Positions 8,753 through 17,317 of a stretch of 64,000 nucleotides of DNA are shown piece by piece. Origin of the DNA: Methylobacterium nodulans ORS 2060. Its GTDB lineage: Bacteria > Pseudomonadota > Alphaproteobacteria > Rhizobiales > Beijerinckiaceae. The stretch is from assembly GCF_000022085.1 (NCBI RefSeq), contig NC_011894.1, positions 1,452,501-1,516,500 on the forward strand, in the 5' to 3' direction. Both the position numbers and the translations under genes were made by a program. Positions within the stretch are counted from its first letter, which is position 1; the number at the start of each line of letters is the position of its first letter. Below the pieces are notes generated by a model that was not told where the DNA came from, searched no databases, and saw only the letters and a program-made list of their open reading frames with translations.

Positions 8753-10115
8753 AGGCCGCTTCGGCCGGGGCGTGGCGGGGGAGGGCGGCTGCGGCCCGGG
8801 GCAGTTCGAGGCGCACCGCGAGGCCCCGGGGCTTGCGGTTGGCGAGCGTCAGGCGCCCGCCATGGGCCTGAGCGATCGCGGTCGCGATCGACAGGCCGAG
8901 GCCGAAGCCGCCGGCCTCGTTGAGGGTGCGCGCCCGGTCGCCGCGCACGAAGGGCTCCAGCATCGCCGCCTGCTCGGATTCCGGGATGCCCGGCCCCTCG
9001 TCCAGCACCTCGACCGCGACCGTCTGCGGCCCCGCCTGGACGAGGCGCACGGTGGCGCCGCCGCCATATTTCACGGCGTTCTCCACGAGGTTCGTCAGCG
9101 CCCGCTGCAGCTCCTCGGGAGCGGCCTTGACGAGGCTCGGCCGCAGGCCCTCCACCCGCACCTCCTCGCCGATATCCGAGAAGCCGTCGCAGACCGTCTG
9201 CACCACCGAGGCGAGGTCGACGAGGGCGAGCCCCTCGCGGGTGCGCCCGTCGCGCACGAAGGACAGGGCCGCCTCCACGAGGGCGTTCATCTGGTCGAGG
9301 TCGCGCAGGAACTGGGCGCGCAGGGCCTCGTCCTCCAGGAATTCCGCCCGCAGGCGCAGGCGGGTGATCGGTGTGCGCAGGTCGTGGCTGATCGCCGCGA
9401 GCATGTGGGTGCGGTCGTCGATCAGCCGCTTGACCCGGGCGCGCATGCGGTCGAGGGCGCGCGAGACGGCCAGCACCTCCTCGGGCCCGGCCTGCGGCAG
9501 GGGCGTCAGGTCCATGTCCGTGCCGAAGGCCTCGGCGGCGCCTGCGAGCCGCCCGAGCGGCGCTGTCAGCGCCCGGGCCGCCCAGACAGAGAGCAGGGTC
9601 AGGCTTAAGGCAAGGAAGAACAGGGTCGTCAGGATCGCGCCGGTGAGGGGCGTGCGCCGCTCCGGGCGGGGTGGCAGATCGGCCGAGACGAGAAGCCCCT
9701 GGCCGCGGATGACGAGCCGACGCGGGCGGTCGTCCCCCGCCGCGAGGCGCCCGGAGCCCTCCACCTGCCAGCCCTCGCCGAGGGCCTGGCGCAGCTCCTT
9801 GGCCTCGCTGCTGCCCCGGGCCGCGGCGGGCATCGGCGTGCCCTCCGGCAGCAGGGTGAGGCGGAAGCCCGTGGGCCCGCGGCCGGCGGCGGTCGCGATG
9901 GCCGGGCGGTCGCCGGGGCTCGCCGCCGCCAGCATCCGCACCACCAGGGCGAGGCGGTTGGCGAGCGCACCCGGATGCTCCTCCAGGCGCCGCAGGTCCG
10001 GCCGCATCAGCAGGAGCGTCGCCGTGAGCACGACATGCGTCACCACGATGGCGGCGACGACCAGGATCGCGATCTGCCCGGCGATGCGCCGGGTGAGGCG
10101 GACCGGCTCGCTCAT
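8751..10115 (-). CDS. Two-component sensor histidine kinase (EnvZ-like)
   Basis: 454 residues. Two membrane helices (about 15-37 and about 160-182) flank a periplasmic sensor segment, followed by a HAMP linker and a HisKA domain with phospho-acceptor ISHDLRTPITRLR. The HATPase domain has N-box NLVENAVKYG and G-boxes DEGPGIP and GFGLGLSIA. It is the partner of the OmpR-type regulator just upstream, with which it shares an ATGA overlap. The signal sensed is unknown. Confidence 0.92.
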   Translation of the reverse strand: MSEPVRLTRRIAGQIAILVVAAIVVTHVVLTATLLLMRPDLRRLEEHPGALANRLALVVRMLAAASPGDRPAIATAAGRGPTGFRLTLLPEGTPMPAAARGSSEAKELRQALGEGWQVEGSGRLAAGDDRPRRLVIRGQGLLVSADLPPRPERRTPLTGAILTTLFFLALSLTLLSVWAARALTAPLGRLAGAAEAFGTDMDLTPLPQAGPEEVLAVSRALDRMRARVKRLIDDRTHMLAAISHDLRTPITRLRLRAEFLEDEALRAQFLRDLDQMNALVEAALSFVRDGRTREGLALVDLASVVQTVCDGFSDIGEEVRVEGLRPSLVKAAPEELQRALTNLVENAVKYGGGATVRLVQAGPQTVAVEVLDEGPGIPESEQAAMLEPFVRGDRARTLNEAGGFGLGLSIATAIAQAHGGRLTLANRKPRGLAVRLELPRAAAALPRHAPAEAA

Positions 10116-10828
10116 GCCCGGCTCACCTCCGGCGTGAAGACGTAGCCGCCGGAGCGGATGGTCTTGATCATCTCCGGATTGCGCGAGTCGCGCTCGATCT
10201 TCTGCCGGATGCGGCTCACCAGCACGTCGATGCTGCGCTCGAAGGGGCCCGGCGCGCGGCCCTGCGTCAAGTCGAGGAGCTGGTCGCGGGAGAGCACCCG
10301 GCCCGGGCGCAGGCACATGGCGTGCAGCAGGTCGAACTCCGCCGCCGTCAGCGCCACCTGGGCGCCGTCCGGGTTGAGGAGCTGGCGCAGGCCCGCATCG
10401 AGCACGAAGCCGGCGAATCCGAGCCGCCGCACCCCGTCCTCGTCCCGCGCGGATCCCCCGCTGCCCCGGCGCAGTACCGCCCGGATGCGGGCGAGCAGCT
10501 CACGCGGGTTGAAGGGCTTGGCGAGGTAGTCGTCCGCCCCGAGTTCGAGCCCGACGATGCGGTCGATCTCCTCGCTCTTGGCCGTGAGCATCAGGATCGG
10601 CATCGTCGATTGCGCGCGCAGGCGCCGGCAGATGCTCAGCCCGTCCTCGCCGGGCAGCATCAGGTCGAGGACGATGAGGTCGACGCGCGAATCGGCCAGG
10701 AGACGGTCCATCTCGCGGCTGTCGCCCGCGACCGAGACTCTCAGCTCGTTGCCGCGCAGGTAACGGGCGACGAGCTGGCTGATCTCGCGGTCGTCCTCCA
10801 CGAGCAGGATGTGCGGCGTGCTGGTCAC
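10112..10828 (-). CDS. OmpR-family response regulator
   Basis: 238 residues. The receiver has the acidic pair VEDDRE, phospho-acceptor Asp in VLDLMLPGEDG, and Lys in LAKPFNP. It is followed by a winged-helix DNA-binding domain ending RQKIERDSRNPEMIKTIRSGGYVF. A GTG start (VTSTPHILLVEDD) is preferred because it begins directly at the receiver fold. It is coupled to the downstream histidine kinase by a four-base overlap. OmpR, TctD and other subgroup assignments cannot be separated by eye. Confidence 0.92.
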   Translation of the reverse strand: MTSTPHILLVEDDREISQLVARYLRGNELRVSVAGDSREMDRLLADSRVDLIVLDLMLPGEDGLSICRRLRAQSTMPILMLTAKSEEIDRIVGLELGADDYLAKPFNPRELLARIRAVLRRGSGGSARDEDGVRRLGFAGFVLDAGLRQLLNPDGAQVALTAAEFDLLHAMCLRPGRVLSRDQLLDLTQGRAPGPFERSIDVLVSRIRQKIERDSRNPEMIKTIRSGGYVFTPEVSRA

Positions 10829-11016
10829 CCCAACCTTATGCCCGAGGCCTGCGCCCGCTTGAAGCATCCGATGTGCATCGGAATGTTTCTGTCTCCGTCG
10901 CCGGAAAAGGACCGCAATCTTCGGGTCGCGTGCGAGGCGATTCGGCCGTGTCGGATTGCGGGCCCGCCCGGATCGTCCCATCTGCGGGCGAGAGCTTTCG
11001 AGACCAGGAGACCACG

Positions 11017-11307
11017 GTGCAGACCCAGAACCGCTTGCTCGACGATTTCGCCCGCCTGATGACGGATGCCGCCGGCGCCGCCCAGGGCATGCGCCGCGAG
11101 GCCGAGACCATCATGCGCGCGCAGTTCGAGCGCCTGCTGCGCGACATGGACGTGGCCTCGCGCGAGGAGCTCGAGGTGCTGCGCGACCTCGTGGCCACCC
11201 TGCGCACGCAGAACGACGCGCTGACCGCCCGGGTCGCGGCGCTCGAAGCTGCTCTTCAGGCGTCCCGGACACCCGGCGCCAAGACGTCAAAGCCCCCCGC
11301 CGCCTGA
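11017..11307 (+). CDS. ubiK: UbiK-like BMFP-domain accessory protein
   Basis: 96 residues, mainly two coiled-coil helices: NRLLDDFARLMTDAAGAAQGM and a C-terminal leucine-heptad segment ending in a low-complexity tail. This is the BMFP/UbiK pattern; UbiK helps the ubiquinone-biosynthesis enzymes assemble. A GTG start preceded by AGGAG with seven bases of spacing is chosen over longer upstream frames. The gene symbol rests on family resemblance only. Confidence 0.75.
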   Translation: MQTQNRLLDDFARLMTDAAGAAQGMRREAETIMRAQFERLLRDMDVASREELEVLRDLVATLRTQNDALTARVAALEAALQASRTPGAKTSKPPAA

Positions 11308-11571
11308 TCGCCGCTTATTCACAGGAAGCTTCGGTGGATGGCGGCCTTGCAGCCCGTCTCCGCCGGAGTTTTCGCTTTGAGCCCCGCGACTCGACCGGGC
11401 TATAGTGGCCCTAGCCCTGATTCGCCGTCGCCAAGGGGAGACAAGTCGGCCGTTAAGCTCATCGCCTGCGGGCCAATACGTGCCGGGGATGCGATCTGCT
11501 TTTACATCGACGTCGCTGTCCGCGTCCCATGACGCCTCTTCCCGCTCGGACGAGCCAAGAACCGGATCGCC

Positions 11572-12075
11572 ATGACCCAAGTGAACATCGTCGACCTTGA
11601 GCGCGCCGAGCACCCGCTCGATGTCGTCGAACGTCTCGCCTCCCTGCGCGATTGGATCTTCGATCGGGCCGAGACCGACGAGATGTCGGTGGCGGTCGCC
11701 GGCCGGTGGGCCGAGTATCACGTCGCCTATACGTGGATCGAGGACGTGGAGGCGCTGCATGTCGCCTGCGCCTTCGACCTCAAGGTGCCGCCCCGCCGCC
11801 GCACGGAGGTGCTGCAGCTCGTCTCCCTGGTGAACGAGCAGCTCTGGGTCGGGCATTTCGATCTCTGGAGCGGCGAGGACGTGGTGATGTTCCGCCACGC
11901 GCTGCTGCTGACGGGGGGCGCCGAGCCGACCCACCGGCAATGCGAGATGATGCTGAAATCGGCCATCGACGCCTGCGAGCGCTACTTCCAGGCCTTCCAG
12001 TTCGTGGTCTGGGCCGGCAAGTCGGGCCGGGAGGCCCTGGACGCCGTGCTGTTCGAGACCGAGGGCGAGGCCTGA
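11572..12075 (+). CDS. YbjN-domain protein
   Basis: 167 residues with the YbjN-type alpha/beta pattern: HPLDVVERLASLRDWIFDRAETDEMSVAVAGRW, a middle CAFDLKVPPRRRTEVLQLVSLVNEQLWVGHF and a C-terminal helical part. It resembles type III secretion chaperones in fold and is common next to UbiK-like genes in Rhizobiales. Its molecular role is not established. No signal peptide is visible. Confidence 0.78.
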   Translation: MTQVNIVDLERAEHPLDVVERLASLRDWIFDRAETDEMSVAVAGRWAEYHVAYTWIEDVEALHVACAFDLKVPPRRRTEVLQLVSLVNEQLWVGHFDLWSGEDVVMFRHALLLTGGAEPTHRQCEMMLKSAIDACERYFQAFQFVVWAGKSGREALDAVLFETEGEA

Positions 12076-12108
12076 TCCGGTCTCCGCACGGATCGTCCGC
12101 AGACCGGA

Positions 12109-12786
12109 TCAGCTGGCCCCTGCCGCGTAGGCTGCCATGACGACCGCCTTCTTGCCGCGGACATGGCTGCGCAGCAGGCGGCTCAGCGCCTCGCCGTCGC
12201 GGGCGCGCAGCAGGACGAGCATGCGCTCGTGGTCGGCAAGCGCGCTCTGGCGCTGCTCGGGCGTGGCGTGGGCGACGTAGCGCGCCGTCTGGATGCGGCC
12301 GGACAGGCTTTCGTAGAGGCTGACCAGGGTGGCGTTGCGGCTCGCCGCCACGATCATCTCGTGGATGCGGCGGTTGAAGAGCGCGGAGGCGGCGTGGTCG
12401 CCCCGCCGCGCCGCCTCGACCATCGCCCGGTGAGCAGCCTCGATCTCCGCCAGCTCGGCCTCGCCGATCGCCCGGCAGGCGAGTTCCGCCGCCGTCGCCT
12501 CGAGCCCGGCCACGACCTCCAGCACCTCGTCGATCTCGGCCTCGCTGAGGCTCGCCACCCGCGCGCCGCGGTTGGGCAGCAATTCGAGCAGGCCCTCCGT
12601 CGCCAGGATCTTGATCGCCTCCCGTAAGGGCGTGCGCGAGATGCCGAAGCGGCAGGCGAGCTCCATCTCGTTGAGACGTGCGCGGGGTTCGAGTTCGCCG
12701 TTCTGGATCAGCGTGCGCAGGCGCTCGGCCACCTCATCGTGGAGATAGCGCCGTGTGATGCCGAGGCCGGTCTCGATTCTGTTCAT
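12109..12786 (-). CDS. GntR-family transcriptional regulator (FadR/VanR type)
   Basis: 225 residues. The N-terminal winged helix contains the typical LNEMELACRFGISRTPLREAIKILATEGLLELLPNRGARV pattern. The C-terminal all-helical FCD domain carries likely metal-binding histidines (RRIHEMIV, DHERML). Such proteins repress catabolic genes in response to an organic acid. Nearby genes do not identify the ligand. The 3' end converges on the YbjN gene, leaving about 30 bp. Confidence 0.88.
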   Translation of the reverse strand: MNRIETGLGITRRYLHDEVAERLRTLIQNGELEPRARLNEMELACRFGISRTPLREAIKILATEGLLELLPNRGARVASLSEAEIDEVLEVVAGLEATAAELACRAIGEAELAEIEAAHRAMVEAARRGDHAASALFNRRIHEMIVAASRNATLVSLYESLSGRIQTARYVAHATPEQRQSALADHERMLVLLRARDGEALSRLLRSHVRGKKAVVMAAYAAGAS

Positions 12787-12877
12787 GCACCCGCCGAAAA
12801 TGACTTTCCTACCGTAGGGGTAATCACCTCGCGACATCCTGTCGAGATGCGTGCGCCCGCCCGCGAGGACGCGGGTG

Positions 12878-13017
12878 AGACCAACGGGCCTTGGAGATGA
12901 CCGTTGGTTCCGGTCTCGAATTGTCGCCAAGCCAGAGGCTTGGCATCGAAAATTCGAGACGGGTCGACGGCCCGCTGCGTCAGCTCCCGCTGCGTCGGCA
13001 GCCTGGGCCGGTGGCAT
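12878..13017. repeat. Palindromic repeat family B, copy 2 (140 bp)
   Basis: The second copy of the element at 594-732. It is the same length and order: GACCAACGG end, TGACCGTTGGTTCCGGTCTC core, the CCAAGCC/GGCTTGG hairpin, AATTCGAGA, and a CCGGTGGCAT end. It sits in the gap between the gntR-type gene and the small exported protein. Confidence 0.7.
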
Positions 13018-13136
13018 GACGTCGGGCGCCTCGGCGCGCCCGGGCGAGGAACAGCCGCCGCGTCAACCCGTTGGTCCGGCGTCGCCCCGCCGTCGTCCGG
13101 GTGGCGGCGGCGATCCGAGATCGAGGAGATGCTTCG

Positions 13137-13412
13137 ATGCGCACCTGCGCCGTCGGCCTTGTGCTCGCCCCGCTCCTGCTCGCGGCCGGTCCCGTCATCG
13201 CGCAGGGCGGTCCCGTCTTCGCCGATGACGGCCCGGAGGTGACCGGCAGCCTGCGCGGCGCGCCGCCCGGCTACGAGCCCTATGGCCGTCCCGGCGGCTT
13301 CGGCCCGGGCCTGTGCCAGAAATGGTGCGAGGCGGATCTCGTCCCCTGCGACCCGCCGAACTTCAAGATCGCGGACGGCCGCTGCCGGCCGAACAGCGGC
13401 GGACGCCGCTGA
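13137..13412 (+). CDS. Small exported cysteine-containing protein
   Basis: 91 residues. There is a clear signal peptide (MRTCAVGLVLAPLLLAAGPVIAQ), then a proline/glycine-rich stretch and a compact C-terminal part with four cysteines (LCQKWCEADLVPCDPPNFKIADGRC), which could form two disulfides. A GAGGAG ribosome site lies eight bases before the ATG. Family not recognised; probably periplasmic. Confidence 0.65.
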   Translation: MRTCAVGLVLAPLLLAAGPVIAQGGPVFADDGPEVTGSLRGAPPGYEPYGRPGGFGPGLCQKWCEADLVPCDPPNFKIADGRCRPNSGGRR

Positions 13413-13505
13413 GGCGCCCCGCGCGCAATCCCCCGGTTCACCGGCCGCGGGGCTCCCGCGGCCTTCCCCTCGTCAGGACATGCCATCGTCAGGAGTCGCG
13501 TCGCG

Positions 13506-14366
13506 ATGCCGGATTTCCCGAAGCCGCCCTTCAGCCGCCAGAAACCGATCCCGATGCCGGGCCACGATGCGGAGATGGATCCGAGGCCCGATTACGGCGA
13601 AAGCAGCTATCGCGGCTCGGGACGCCTCGCCGACCGCAAGGCGATCGTCACCGGGGCCGACAGCGGCATCGGCAAGGCCGTGGCGCTCGCCTTCGCCCGC
13701 GAGGGCGCGGACGTGCTGATCAGCTACTACAACGAGCATGACGATGCGCGGGAGACCGCCCGCCTCGTCGAGGAGGCCGGCCGCAAGGCCGTGCTGGTGC
13801 CGGGCGACATCAAGGACCCGGCTCATTGCCGGGCGATCGTCGAGAAGGCGGTCGCGGCCTTCGGGCGCGTGGATGTGCTCGTCAACAACGCCGCCCATCA
13901 GGCGACCGTGCAATCGGTGGAGGACATCAGCGACGAGGAGTGGGACGTCACCTTCCGGACCAACATCCACGCGATGTTCTACCTGACCAAGGCGGCCGTT
14001 CCCCACATGCGGCCGGGCAGCGCGATCGTGAACACCACCTCGATCAACGCCGACACGCCGAGCCCGCAGCTCCTCGCCTACGCGACCACCAAGGGGGCGA
14101 TCCAGAACTTCACCGGCGGCTTGGCGCAGCTCCTCGCCGAGAAGGGCATCCGCGTGAACTGCGTCGCGCCGGGCCCGGTCTGGACGCCGCTGATTCCCTC
14201 GACGATGCCGAAGGAGAAGTTCGAGCAGTTCGGCATGCAGGTGCCGATGAAGCGGCCCGCGCAGCCCTGCGAGCTGGCGCCGGTCTACGTGATGCTGGCG
14301 GCCGAGGAGGCGAGCTACGTCTCGGGCGCCACCGTGGCCGTCACGGGCGGCAAGCCCCTGATCTGA
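13506..14366 (+). CDS. Short-chain dehydrogenase/reductase (YghA-like)
   Basis: 286 residues with an N-terminal extension (MPDFPKPPFSRQKPIPMPGHD) typical of the YghA/general stress subgroup. The NAD(P) motif is VTGADSGIGKAVA and NNAA follows. The catalytic Ser is in NTTSINAD and the YATTK motif gives Tyr and Lys. C-terminal VAVTGGKPLI is close to the family's usual TGG ending. The substrate is unknown; relatives act on aldehydes or sugars. Confidence 0.88.
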   Translation: MPDFPKPPFSRQKPIPMPGHDAEMDPRPDYGESSYRGSGRLADRKAIVTGADSGIGKAVALAFAREGADVLISYYNEHDDARETARLVEEAGRKAVLVPGDIKDPAHCRAIVEKAVAAFGRVDVLVNNAAHQATVQSVEDISDEEWDVTFRTNIHAMFYLTKAAVPHMRPGSAIVNTTSINADTPSPQLLAYATTKGAIQNFTGGLAQLLAEKGIRVNCVAPGPVWTPLIPSTMPKEKFEQFGMQVPMKRPAQPCELAPVYVMLAAEEASYVSGATVAVTGGKPLI

Positions 14367-14401
14367 GCCGGCCCCGGACCGCGATGGCCGCCGGGGTCGG
14401 C
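14367..14401. terminator. Hairpin after the dehydrogenase gene
   Basis: GCCGGCCCCGG pairs with CCGGGGTCGGC (11 bp with one G-U) around a 13-base loop immediately after the stop codon. No clear T-run follows, so termination strength is uncertain. Confidence 0.4.
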
Positions 14402-14812
14402 CGTCGCATCCGCCCTGGCGCCCTGTACCCCGCGGGACGGAGGCGTCCGGGCCGAACATCCGGGCGGCGATCCCTGCCGGCCCGGACCGACGCGTCGGTC
14501 CGGGCCGCAATCATGTGCGGGCATACGCCTTAATTTCCATTTGGTCTGACGCCGCGACATACCCCATATTGGGGATGAAGACGGTGGCGTGATCTGGTGT
14601 AATCTATTTATTACATTGCAATTTCTTGCACAGGACCCCTTTTTCACCGTCGCGTGATTGCCGGTCGATATCGTTTTTCCCTGTCGAGATCCGACAAGCC
14701 CAGACCAAGCAGGCGCTGACCTGCCATGACACCGGCCTGCGCGGCCGCTCGCGTCACGAAGGCCGCGACGCGCGCCATGCCGTTCGGGATCGGCAACCGG
14801 AGGAGACAACCC
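14402..14812. other. Intergenic region with AT-rich promoter-like stretch
   Basis: No gene is seen. At 14520-14640 the base composition drops sharply. The stretch contains CCCCATATTGGGG (14562-14574) and the inverted repeat TGTAAT-N6-ATTACA (14598-14615). Both are reasonable operator candidates for the downstream exported protein, but no regulator is identified. Confidence 0.4.
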
Positions 14813-15355
14813 ATGCACCCAAGCCGTGTCGCCAGCCTCGCACTCCTCATCGCCATCCCGGCCCTCCCGGCGCCTGCGGGTGCGGAGGATATGCCGAAGC
14901 ACGCGGATTTCCGCATCACCTACACCTCCACCAACCCGGCGCCGGGCAAGCCGGTCCAGATCAGTCCGACCCGGACGCATACCGTCGGCGTGAGCATCAT
15001 GGCGGCGGTCAACCAGACGGGCGGAAAGCTCCTCAACAACATGGCGGGACGCTGCACCGCCAGCACGACCTTCGACAACGACACGAAGAGCTTCGAGAAC
15101 CAGGGCTATTGCGATTACGTCGATACCGACGGCGACCACGTCTATGAGAAGTACAGCTTCGCCCCGCAGCCCATGTCCCCCCGGATCAAGGGGACCGGCG
15201 AGTGGATCGGCGGAACGGGCAAGTTCACCGGGCTGTCCGGGAGCTTCGACATCCAGGCAAACCGCATCACGCCCCTGGCCGAAGGCGTCGTGCAGACCGT
15301 GGGCGAGAAGACCGGTGCCTACACGATTCGGGAGAAGACTGCCGACGCGAAGTGA
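14813..15355 (+). CDS. Exported beta-rich protein of unknown function
   Basis: 180 residues. A signal peptide (MHPSRVASLALLIAIPALPAPAGA) precedes a domain with strands ending in GTGEWIGGTGKFTGLSGSFD. That glycine pattern is shared with allene-oxide-cyclase-like and other small beta-barrel exported proteins. Two cysteines (GRCTAST, GYCDYV) may pair. The start has GGAGG upstream. No function is proposed. Confidence 0.7.
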   Translation: MHPSRVASLALLIAIPALPAPAGAEDMPKHADFRITYTSTNPAPGKPVQISPTRTHTVGVSIMAAVNQTGGKLLNNMAGRCTASTTFDNDTKSFENQGYCDYVDTDGDHVYEKYSFAPQPMSPRIKGTGEWIGGTGKFTGLSGSFDIQANRITPLAEGVVQTVGEKTGAYTIREKTADAK

Positions 15356-15378
15356 GCGGGGCTCACCGGGACCCCGTG

Positions 15379-15402
15379 CGGCGCCGCAGGCCTGCGGCGC
15401 CG
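15379..15402. terminator. Perfect 24-bp palindrome, likely bidirectional terminator
   Basis: A 12-bp GC-rich arm, CGGCGCCGCAGG, is followed directly by its reverse complement. It sits between two convergent genes (one ending at 15355, the other at 15441), the usual place for a shared terminator. Confidence 0.5.
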
Positions 15403-15440
15403 TTGGCGTTGCGGCGGGATGCGCCGCGCAGGCGCGGTCG

Positions 15441-15713
15441 TCAGGCCGAGAGGCACTGTGCCGCGACGTCGCCCCGGACGATGCCCCCGAGCGCCACGCG
15501 CAGGACGGTCCGTCCGGTCTCGTCGCGGACCTTCATGGCGAGGCCGGCGGCCTGCCCGCAGGGCAGCGGCGCCATCGCGCAGGAGCGCAGGGCATGCACC
15601 GCCTCGGCGCGCGCCGCGCGCGCGTCGGCCAGAACCACGCCGACATCATCCCGGGCATCGAAGCCTTCCGCTTCGAGGTCGAAGAAGTAGCGGTGCACGG
15701 CCTTCCTCCACAT
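15441..15713 (-). CDS. DUF6894-like small protein
   Basis: 90 residues with the pattern HRYFFDLEAEGFDARDDVGVVLADARAARAEAVHAL and a C-terminal MKVRDETGRTVLRVAL strand pair. This matches the small DUF6894 proteins abundant in Methylobacterium and Bradyrhizobium. A second, diverged member lies at 56422-56769. Function unknown. It is divergent from eutB. Confidence 0.7.
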   Translation of the reverse strand: MWRKAVHRYFFDLEAEGFDARDDVGVVLADARAARAEAVHALRSCAMAPLPCGQAAGLAMKVRDETGRTVLRVALGGIVRGDVAAQCLSA

Positions 15714-15937
15714 TGATCTTTTTGCTCGAAGCCCGGACGGCGGCGCCGCATCTTACGTGGGCGAGCCCGTGCAGCAATGCATAAACCATTCCGGCGGCGC
15801 GGCATTTGCGTAGGTAGTTCCGCCGCTGTCGCAGGCCAGGGGAGCCCGCAGGATTATTTTCCATCCCGCGGGCGGCTCCCCGCTGCCTCGCGCCCGCGGC
15901 CGGTTGCGGTAGAGTGCGACCGGGAGAGGAGATCCGC

Positions 15938-17317
15938 ATGGCCTACCGGCATGTCGTCGGACCCCGCAGCTGGGTGTTTTCCGACCTCGCCGAGCTGATG
16001 GCGAAGGCGAGCCCGATCCGCTCGGGCGACCGCCTCGCCGGCATCGCGGCCGGCAGCGCGGAGGAGAGCGTGGCGGCCCGCTGGTGCCTCGCGGAGGTGC
16101 CGCTCGCCGACCTCGTCAACCGGCCCCTGATTCCCTACGAGGAGGACGACGTCACGCGGCTCATCCTCGACACGCACGATGCCGGGGCCTTCGCGCCGAT
16201 CGCCCATGTCACGGTGGGCGGCTTCCGGGAGTTCCTGCTGACGGCCGACACCGCGGCGCTCGCCGCGCTGGCGCCCGGCATCACGCCCGAGATCGCCGCG
16301 GCGGTGTCGAAGATCATGCGCAACCAGGACCTGATCCTGGTCGCCCGCAAGTGCCGGGTGGTCACGCGGTTCCGCAACACGATCGGCCTGCCCGGCACGA
16401 TGGCGGTGCGGCTCCAGCCCAACCATCCGAGCGACGATCCCGCCGGGATCACGGCGGCGATCCTCGACGGGCTGTCCTATGGCTGCGGCGATGCGGTGAT
16501 CGGCATCAATCCGGCCTCGGATTCGGTGCAGGCGCTGACGCGGCTCCTCCACCTCCTCGACGACCTCATCGCCCGCTTCGCGATTCCGACCCAGGGCTGC
16601 GTGCTCGCCCACGTCACGACGACCCTGGAGGCGATCGGCAGGGGCGTGCCGGTGGACCTCGTCTTCCAGTCGATCGCGGGCACGCAAGGAGCCAATGCCG
16701 CCTTCGGCGTCACGCTGCCGCTCCTGAGGCAAGCCCAGGAGGCGGCCCTGTCGCTGCGGCGCGGGACGCTTGGCGACAACGTGATGTATTTCGAGACCGG
16801 CCAGGGCTCGGCCCTCTCGGCGGAGGCGCATCACGGCATCGACCAGCAGACGCTGGAGGCGCGGGCCTACGCGGTCGCCCGAGCCTTCCGGCCGCTTCTC
16901 GTCAACACGGTGGTGGGCTTCATCGGCCCCGAATATCTCTACGACGGCAAGGAGATCATCCGGGCGGGGCTGGAGGACCATTTCTGCGGCAAGCTGATGG
17001 GCGTGCCGCTCGGCTGCGACGTCTGCTACACCAACCACGCCGAGGCCGACCAGGACGACATGGACACGCTGCTGACGCTGCTCGGCGCGGCGGGCGTGAC
17101 CTACATCATGGGCGTGCCGGGGGCCGACGACGTGATGCTGAACTACCAGTCGACCTCCTTCCACGACCAGCTCTACCTGCGCGAGGTCCTGGGCCTGAAG
17201 CGGGTGCCGGAATTCGCCGCCTGGCTCGAGCGGATCGGTCTCACGGATGCGGCCGGGGCGCTCATTCCCGGCGGCGGCACCCCGCTGCTTGCCGCCGCGC
17301 CGGGGCTCGCCGCATGA
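15938..17317 (+). CDS. eutB: Ethanolamine ammonia-lyase large subunit
   Basis: 459 residues, family-typical length. It begins MAYRHVVGPRSWVFSDLAELMAKASPIRSGD and continues with the EutB TIM-barrel segments (AKIMRNQDLI-like, TRFRNTIGLPGTMAVRLQPNHPSDDP, FIGPEYLYDGKEIIRAGLEDHF, GVPLGCDVCYTNHAEADQDDMD). EutBC splits ethanolamine to acetaldehyde and ammonia using adenosylcobalamin. The ATG is preceded by GGAGAGGAG. The stop overlaps the eutC start as ATGA. No eut microcompartment genes are nearby. Confidence 0.96.
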   Translation: MAYRHVVGPRSWVFSDLAELMAKASPIRSGDRLAGIAAGSAEESVAARWCLAEVPLADLVNRPLIPYEEDDVTRLILDTHDAGAFAPIAHVTVGGFREFLLTADTAALAALAPGITPEIAAAVSKIMRNQDLILVARKCRVVTRFRNTIGLPGTMAVRLQPNHPSDDPAGITAAILDGLSYGCGDAVIGINPASDSVQALTRLLHLLDDLIARFAIPTQGCVLAHVTTTLEAIGRGVPVDLVFQSIAGTQGANAAFGVTLPLLRQAQEAALSLRRGTLGDNVMYFETGQGSALSAEAHHGIDQQTLEARAYAVARAFRPLLVNTVVGFIGPEYLYDGKEIIRAGLEDHFCGKLMGVPLGCDVCYTNHAEADQDDMDTLLTLLGAAGVTYIMGVPGADDVMLNYQSTSFHDQLYLREVLGLKRVPEFAAWLERIGLTDAAGALIPGGGTPLLAAAPGLAA

